Position numbers and translations under genes: made by a program. Below are positions 59,833-64,000 of a stretch of DNA of 64,000 nucleotides, in pieces; the stretch's first letter is position 1, and every line of letters starts with the position of its first letter. The stretch covers positions 248,001 through 312,000 of the forward strand of contig NZ_JAFBDS010000005.1 of NCBI RefSeq assembly GCF_016908375.1. The letters are read 5' to 3'. Source of the DNA: Amphibacillus cookii. GTDB taxonomy: Bacteria > Bacillota > Bacilli > Bacillales > Amphibacillaceae. A model generated the notes under the pieces. It made no database searches, had not been told where the DNA came from, and saw only the letters and a list, made by a program, of their open reading frames with translations.

Positions 59833-60855
59833 ATGACAGTTTATACCTCTGGACTTGTCCAAATTCCTGCAGGATTTTGGACAGGTCTACGTCGATTGGG
59901 TATAGCACCCCACGACGTACTTAGGAAAGCACAATTGCCAATCTCCATTGTTTCTGATTCCAATGTTACCACATCTCACTATTTTGCGATTTGGCAGGCT
60001 TATGCTGAGCTCATTTCTGACACTGCCAAGGGAATCATCAAACTGGTGACATCCTTTGAAACAGATCATTTCCCTCCGACTGTTTTAGCAACTTACCATG
60101 CTCGTGACTACCGTGATGCTTTAAAGCGAATGGCCAAATACAAACAACTGTGTCCACCTGAAAGCTTACATATCACCGAGGAAGGTGAACTCTGTGCAAT
60201 TGAAATAAAAACATTGCATAGTGAAGAACCCGGTCTGTCCCTACTAACTGGCATTACGTTGGCATTTCTTCTCGAACTAGGACGCCGTGGCACCGGACAA
60301 CCTTTGACAGCAAAGTACGTGGAATTTTCCACCCATTCAATTGGGGATCTGAAGATACTCGAAGATTACTTCGGCTGTCCAATTCAGATTGGTACGAGTT
60401 GTAACAAGTTGACTATACATCGAGCAAGTCTGGATCTTCCCTTTGTCTCGTACAATACAGAATTACTAGAGATACTGACCCCTATTCTGGAACAGTCGTT
60501 GAACGGGCAGCAACGTAGCCCTTCAATGACTGAGACAGTCAAGTGGATCTTGAAACGCAGCTTAGCAGGAGGTCGCCCTGACATTCGGACTATTGCAAGC
60601 GAGTTAGGGGTAAGCGATCGTACCTTGCAGCGGCGGCTTACTGAAGAGGGCACAAGTTTCAAGCATTTGTTAGGTAACGTTCGACATGAACAGGCAAGAG
60701 AGTACCTTGGAGACCCGTCACTAAATATTAAAGAGATTGCCTTTTTGATTGGATATGAAGACCAAAACTCATTCTTTCGTGCCTTTCGTATATGGGAAGG
60801 TGTTACCCCTTTAAAATGGCGTAATGAACATCTTAGTCCAAACTTGATAAATTGA
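59833..60855 (+). CDS. AraC-family regulator with arabinose-binding-like N domain
   Basis: The protein has 340 residues. The N-terminal 200 residues are of the AraC_binding (OruR/ArgR-like) type, and the C terminus holds two HTH units: DIRTIASELGVSDRTLQRRL and LNIKEIAFLIGYEDQNSFFR, ending in AFRIWEGVTPLKWR. This architecture is more common in Proteobacteria than Bacilli, and its coding GC content looks higher than its neighbours', which hints at transfer. AAAGGAGG precedes ATG 59833. It is followed 90 bp later by an SDR gene on the same strand that it probably controls. Confidence 0.85.
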   Translation: MTVYTSGLVQIPAGFWTGLRRLGIAPHDVLRKAQLPISIVSDSNVTTSHYFAIWQAYAELISDTAKGIIKLVTSFETDHFPPTVLATYHARDYRDALKRMAKYKQLCPPESLHITEEGELCAIEIKTLHSEEPGLSLLTGITLAFLLELGRRGTGQPLTAKYVEFSTHSIGDLKILEDYFGCPIQIGTSCNKLTIHRASLDLPFVSYNTELLEILTPILEQSLNGQQRSPSMTETVKWILKRSLAGGRPDIRTIASELGVSDRTLQRRLTEEGTSFKHLLGNVRHEQAREYLGDPSLNIKEIAFLIGYEDQNSFFRAFRIWEGVTPLKWRNEHLSPNLIN

Positions 60856-60945
60856 CTAGTTTACTTTGCAATACTGTATTATCAACAAGATGACTTCAAC
60901 AGAACTAAAAAAGAATATTTCAAAAATGAAAAGGAGTAATGTATC

Positions 60946-61740
60946 GTGGATATGGAATTAAAAAATAAAACGGCTTTAATCACCGGTTCAACAAGAGGGA
61001 TTGGTAAAGCAATTGCAAAGGAACTTGCAAAAGAGGGTGTTAATGTTCTAATTAATGGACGAAATGACGAAGAGGTAGAACGAACTGTAAATGAAATTAA
61101 GTTAGAGTTTCCTCATACCTTCCCTCAAAATGCTACTGCCGATCTTGTAGATAATCAACAAAGGGAAGCATTATTAAAAAAATATTCCCAAATTGATATT
61201 TTAGTCAACAATATGGGGATTTATGAAATTATGAAGTATGAAGACATTGACGATGAAGTATGGGAAAAGTATATCCACACAAATGTTCTTGCCGCAAATG
61301 GTTTATCCAAATTTTACTTACCTAAAATGGTTAAAAATAATTTTGGACGAATCATCTTTATAGCGAGCGAAGAAGCAGTTATGCCATCGGGGCAAATGCC
61401 TCAATATTGTATGACAAAATCAATGCTATTATCGTTATCAAAAAGCCTATCAAAATTAACAATAGGAAAAGAAGTTACAGTCAATACCATCTTGCCAGGA
61501 CCATCACTTTCTGAAAATGTCCATCAAATAATTGAAGGCATGTATCCAAATGAAGATATGACCTTTTCAGCAAAAGAGAAGGAATTTATGACTAAAAATC
61601 TACCTCAATCTGAAATTCAACGATTTATCAAGCCAGCTGAAATAGGTAGATTAACTACTTTTTTATGTAGCCCTTATGCTTCCGCTTTTAAAGGTTCTCC
61701 CATTCGTATGGATGGAGGCATGGTACCAACTATTTTCTAG
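60946..61740 (+). CDS. short-chain dehydrogenase/reductase
   Basis: The protein has 264 residues, a classical SDR. The cofactor motif is TGSTRGIG (TGxxxGxG), the NNMG motif follows in ILVNNMGIYE, and the catalytic YxxxK is in PQYCMTKSM. The C-terminal tail FKGSPIRMDGGMVPTIF matches FabG-like family members. It may reduce or oxidise a small carbonyl substrate, unknown. The start is GTG 60946 after AAAAGGAG; ATG 60952 is less well spaced. Downstream terminator at 61750. Confidence 0.85.
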   Translation: MDMELKNKTALITGSTRGIGKAIAKELAKEGVNVLINGRNDEEVERTVNEIKLEFPHTFPQNATADLVDNQQREALLKKYSQIDILVNNMGIYEIMKYEDIDDEVWEKYIHTNVLAANGLSKFYLPKMVKNNFGRIIFIASEEAVMPSGQMPQYCMTKSMLLSLSKSLSKLTIGKEVTVNTILPGPSLSENVHQIIEGMYPNEDMTFSAKEKEFMTKNLPQSEIQRFIKPAEIGRLTTFLCSPYASAFKGSPIRMDGGMVPTIF

Positions 61741-61749
61741 AAAAATTCT

Positions 61750-61783
61750 CCTTACTCACCTCACAAGGTGAGTAAGGTTTTTT
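61750..61783 (+). terminator. rho-independent terminator of the SDR gene
   Basis: CCTTACTCACCT pairs with AGGTGAGTAAGG, followed by T residues. Confidence 0.9.
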
Positions 61784-61967
61784 AAAAGACTCTAAAATAT
61801 ATGTTGAGGAAAAAAATTCAGAGATATAAAAACACGCAATCTACTAATTTTGTTACACTTTGTTTAGACTAAAAGGAGATGCGTGTAGTTGCATTCTAGC
61901 ATTTCTTTACTAAGGTTAGAAGCGTTTATCGTGACGAAATCAATCGAGGAGAAGGGTGCTATCAACT

Positions 61968-62430
61968 TCATGTGGAATTGAAGCGCGGACCGCTCAGTAA
62001 ACTTGGTGCATAAAATGAAAACGATCGACAATTGATAAAAGGGTCTCCAAGTACGTCACAAACGGCTTTTTTGAACCACTTCGATAAATCCATGACGACG
62101 ATTTCGACACTACCCATAACACAGTTTAATCGTATATACCTTCCGATCTGGAAGAATATCAATGATCTCCTTGTTTTCCACATCGACAATGATCATCTGG
62201 AATCGTTCACCTCCAGCATCTCCTTTGAATTCATTAATGCCAATGGCTCTTGGAAGCACAAGATTTGTTTTGGACTGTCTTTAATTCCTAAGAAACGATT
62301 TTGCATACGTTCTCTCTCTTTTGCCTTTTGGTTCGTAGCTTTAGGATAACAAAAGAGATAGAACGGTGCATTTTTCATGTGTAAAAACGACTGTCACTGA
62401 AACAAGTACCACCACATTCATTATAGAGCC
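61968..62430 (-). pseudogene. remnant of an ISL3-family insertion sequence
   Basis: The minus strand begins GGCTCTATAATGAATGTGG at 62430, the type of terminus found on ISL3 elements, then opens MKNAPFYLFCYPKATNQKAK. Farther in, several frames carry broken transposase (IIVDVENKE, VEIVVMDLSKWFKKAV and the DRFHF-like CRSFSFYAP). There is no intact frame and no right end, so only about one third of an element survives. It sits between the SDR gene and the tRNA block. Confidence 0.72.
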
Positions 62431-62452
62431 AAAACTAACGTATTTTAAACAT

Positions 62453-62484
62453 AAAAAAACGCTTCTCCACAATGAAGAAACGTT
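62453..62484 (-). terminator. terminator of the rRNA-tRNA operon
   Basis: On the minus strand AACGTTTCT pairs with AGAAGCGTT (one G-T) and is followed by seven T. It lies about 55 bp beyond the last tRNA gene. Confidence 0.85.
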
Positions 62485-62537
62485 GACTTGACGGTATATT
62501 CACGTTCAATTACCGATTATTAAAATTTGAAAATAAG

Positions 62538-62619
62538 TACCGGTGGTCGGGGTCGAACCGACACTCCAGAAGGAACACGATTTTGAGTCGTGCGCGTCTG
62601 CCAATTCCGCCACACCGGC
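62538..62619 (-). tRNA. tRNA-Leu (anticodon CAA)
   Basis: An 82-nt class II tRNA; anticodon arm CACGA-CTCAAAA-TCGTG, GGTTCGACCC T arm. The 3' CCA is not encoded (CTT follows the discriminator A). Confidence 0.92.
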
Positions 62620-62625
62620 ACAATA

Positions 62626-62699
<74 letters not shown>

Positions 62700-62729
62700 A
62701 TCTTTTTATTATATGCTTAAATAAAAAAA

Positions 62730-62804
62730 TGGAGCGAAAGACGGGATTCGAACCCGCGACCCCCACCTTGGCAAGGTGGTGTTCTACCACTGAACTACTT
62801 TCGC
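62730..62804 (-). tRNA. tRNA-Gly (anticodon GCC)
   Basis: Acceptor GCGAAAG/CTTTCGC, anticodon arm CCACC-TTGCCAA-GGTGG, GGGTTCGAATCCC T arm, encoded CCA. Confidence 0.94.
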
Positions 62805-62810
62805 ATTGAA

Positions 62811-62885
62811 TGGCTGGGCTAGCTGGATTCGAACCAGCGCATGACGGTACCAAAAACCGTTGCCTTACCGCTTGGCTATAGCCCA
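62811..62885 (-). tRNA. tRNA-Gln (anticodon TTG)
   Basis: Acceptor TGGGCTA/TAGCCCA, anticodon arm ACGGT-TTTTGGT-ACCGT, encoded CCA. Confidence 0.94.
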
Positions 62886-62913
62886 ATAATATAACAATAA
62901 TTAAAATAACTAA

Positions 62914-62990
62914 TGGGGCGGCCGATGGGGATCGAACCCACGCATGTCGGAACCACAATCCGATGTGTTAACCACTTCACCACGACCGCC
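62914..62990 (-). tRNA. tRNA-His (anticodon GTG)
   Basis: Anticodon arm TCGGA-TTGTGGT-TCCGA. The extra 5' G at 62990 faces C73, the His identity pair. Encoded CCA. Confidence 0.94.
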
Positions 62991-63003
62991 ATAAAATCAA
63001 AAG

Positions 63004-63074
63004 CAGGGGTAGTAGGAATCGAACCCACACCGGAGGTTTTGGAGACCTCTGTTCTACCGTTAAACTATACCCCT
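63004..63074 (-). tRNA. tRNA-Trp (anticodon CCA)
   Basis: Acceptor AGGGGTA/TACCCCT, anticodon arm GAGGT-CTCCAAA-ACCTC. No encoded CCA (CTT follows the discriminator G). Confidence 0.93.
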
Positions 63075-63103
63075 ATGTGAGAATTGAAATTTAATAAAGA
63101 AAA

Positions 63104-63189
63104 TGGTGGAGGGAGTAGGACTCGAACCTACGAACCCGATGGGAGCGGATTTACAGTCCGCCGCGTTTGGCCAACTTCGCTATCCCTCC
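63104..63189 (-). tRNA. tRNA-Tyr (anticodon GTA)
   Basis: An 86-nt class II tRNA; acceptor GGAGGGA/TCCCTCC, anticodon arm GCGGA-CTGTAAA-TCCGC, encoded CCA. Confidence 0.94.
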
Positions 63190-63196
63190 AAATAAA

Positions 63197-63272
<76 letters not shown>

Positions 63273-63297
63273 ATAAAATGATGATGTATAATATAAG

Positions 63298-63374
63298 TGG
63301 CGGTCCGGACGGGACTCGAACCCGCGACCTCCTGCGTGACAGGCAGGCATTCTAACCAACTGAACTACCGGACC
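63298..63374 (-). tRNA. tRNA-Asp (anticodon GTC)
   Basis: Acceptor GGTCCGG/CCGGACC, anticodon arm CCTGC-CTGTCAC-GCAGG, encoded CCA. Confidence 0.94.
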
Positions 63375-63435
63375 ATATTTAGATAAAATGATTTTTGATA
63401 TTCGAATGGTTTCAATATCGTTTAAAAAATTGATT

Positions 63436-63511
<76 letters not shown>

Positions 63512-63535
63512 ACAATAAAAATATAAGGTACTTCA

Positions 63536-63611
63536 TGGTGGAGGATGCAGGGCTCGAACCTGCGACCCCCTGCTTGTAAGGCAGGTGCTCTCCCAGCTGA
63601 GCTAATCCTCC
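63536..63611 (-). tRNA. tRNA-Val (anticodon TAC)
   Basis: Acceptor GGAGGAT/ATCCTCC, anticodon arm CCTGC-CTTACAA-GCAGG, encoded CCA. Confidence 0.94.
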
Positions 63612-63674
63612 AAGATTAAAGTTTTTAGTGCATGGTTTTGACAAAGTAACATAAAACCTTATCACTAATAAATA

Positions 63675-63749
63675 TGGTGACCCGTACGGGATTCGAACCC
63701 GTGTTACCGCCGTGAAAGGGCGGTGTCTTAACCGCTTGACCAACGGGCC
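63675..63749 (-). tRNA. tRNA-Glu (anticodon TTC)
   Basis: Acceptor GGCCCGT/ACGGGTC, anticodon arm CCGCC-CTTTCAC-GGCGG, encoded CCA. Confidence 0.94.
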
Positions 63750-63780
63750 TAAGTATAAAATAAAAATAAATATGATAAGG

Positions 63781-63873
63781 TGGCGGAGAGCGAGGGATTT
63801 GAACCCTCGAGACGGTTTTACACCGCCTACACGATTTCCAATCGTGCTCCTTCGGCCACTCGGACAGCTCTCC
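63781..63873 (-). tRNA. tRNA-Ser (anticodon GGA)
   Basis: A 93-nt class II tRNA; acceptor GGAGAGC/GCTCTCC, anticodon arm CACGA-TTGGAAA-TCGTG, encoded CCA. Confidence 0.94.
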
Positions 63874-63877
63874 ATTA

Positions 63878-63952
63878 TGGCTCCACAGGTAGGATTCGAA
63901 CCTACGACCGATCGGTTAACAGCCGATTGCTCTACCACTGAGCTACTGTGGA
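63878..63952 (-). tRNA. tRNA-Asn (anticodon GTT)
   Basis: Acceptor TCCACAG/CTGTGGA, anticodon arm ATCGG-CTGTTAA-CCGAT, encoded CCA. It is the first tRNA after the 5S gene. Confidence 0.94.
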
Positions 63953-63961
63953 ATGGATTTA

Positions 63962-64000
63962 TTACCTAGCGACGTCCTACTCTTGCAGGGGAATCCCCAA
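63962..64000 (-). rRNA. 5S ribosomal RNA, 3' end (cut by window edge)
   Basis: On the minus strand GGGGATTCCCCTGCAAGAGT and AGGACGTCGCTAGG match the 3' third of Bacillus 5S rRNA. The rest of the rRNA operon lies beyond the window, so the tRNA block is its distal part. Confidence 0.88.

Overview
The window is chromosomal DNA from a low-GC Gram-positive bacterium of the Bacillaceae or a close relative. Evidence: strong AGGAGG-type ribosome binding sites, frequent GTG and TTG starts, phosphotransferase transport, OmpR-type two-component pairs, a tandem glycine riboswitch before a split gcvPA/gcvPB glycine cleavage operon, a BceRSAB-like module, and a Bacillus-type rRNA-tRNA block at the right edge. 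The species cannot be named from sequence alone. There is no CRISPR array, prophage or intact insertion sequence; mobile DNA survives only as decayed IS3 and ISL3 fragments.

Layout. 1-6.3 kb (mostly minus): start of a sensor kinase and its HssR-like regulator, a D-2-hydroxyacid dehydrogenase, a LacI regulator with a palindromic operator, an 82-residue cysteine protein, an NAD(P)-binding protein, and a tight PP-loop ATPase / NUDIX / HAD operon. 6.7-10.1 kb (plus): a glycosyltransferase, two lipoproteins and a second copy of the 82-residue protein. 10.3-15.4 kb: glycine riboswitch, gcvT-gcvH-gcvPA-gcvPB and a HesB-like protein. 15.6-24.9 kb: an L-ascorbate/L-gulonate type operon (FGGY kinase, UlaF, UlaE, UlaD, UlaG) with divergent DeoR regulator, then a GH1 6-phospho-beta-glucosidase and a beta-glucoside EIIBC. 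25.3-28.4 kb: an M50-like membrane protease and an ArsR / permease / thioredoxin-like operon. 28.8-33.4 kb: an ECF sigma factor, a probable membrane partner and an ABC transporter with two paralogous permeases. 33.6-39.1 kb (minus): CoA-transferase, OxlT-like transporter, nitronate monooxygenase and a PAS/AAA+/Fis activator. 39.1-44.9 kb: gene-poor and repeat-rich, with a decayed UMF1 transporter, a formate/nitrite channel, an ECF S component, a DUF1349 protein and small ORFs. 45-49.4 kb: BceRSAB-like module. 50-57.4 kb: surface and secreted proteins (a possible secreted protein/3-TM pair, twin acidic lipoproteins, a 1072-residue LPXTG leucine-rich-repeat protein) and a TetR regulator. 57.4-62.4 kb: IS remnants, a frameshifted TetR gene, an NmrA-like protein, an AraC regulator and an SDR. 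62.5-64 kb: fourteen tRNA genes after a 5S rRNA gene, all minus strand.

The most striking unexplained signal is a family of roughly 100-160 nt structured intergenic repeats. There are eight clear copies plus one half copy and one degenerate copy between 6.5 and 44.8 kb. They share two predicted hairpins and conserved linker blocks, and all eight clear copies read in the same orientation whatever the direction of the adjacent genes. One lies between the glycine riboswitch terminator and gcvT. Other leads are the ascorbate operon that lacks its own transporter but sits beside a beta-glucoside PTS and shares an operator-like 10-mer with it, the activator whose GAFTGA loop reads GSFVGA, the twin 82-residue cysteine proteins with near-identical promoters, and the PP-loop/NUDIX/HAD operon.
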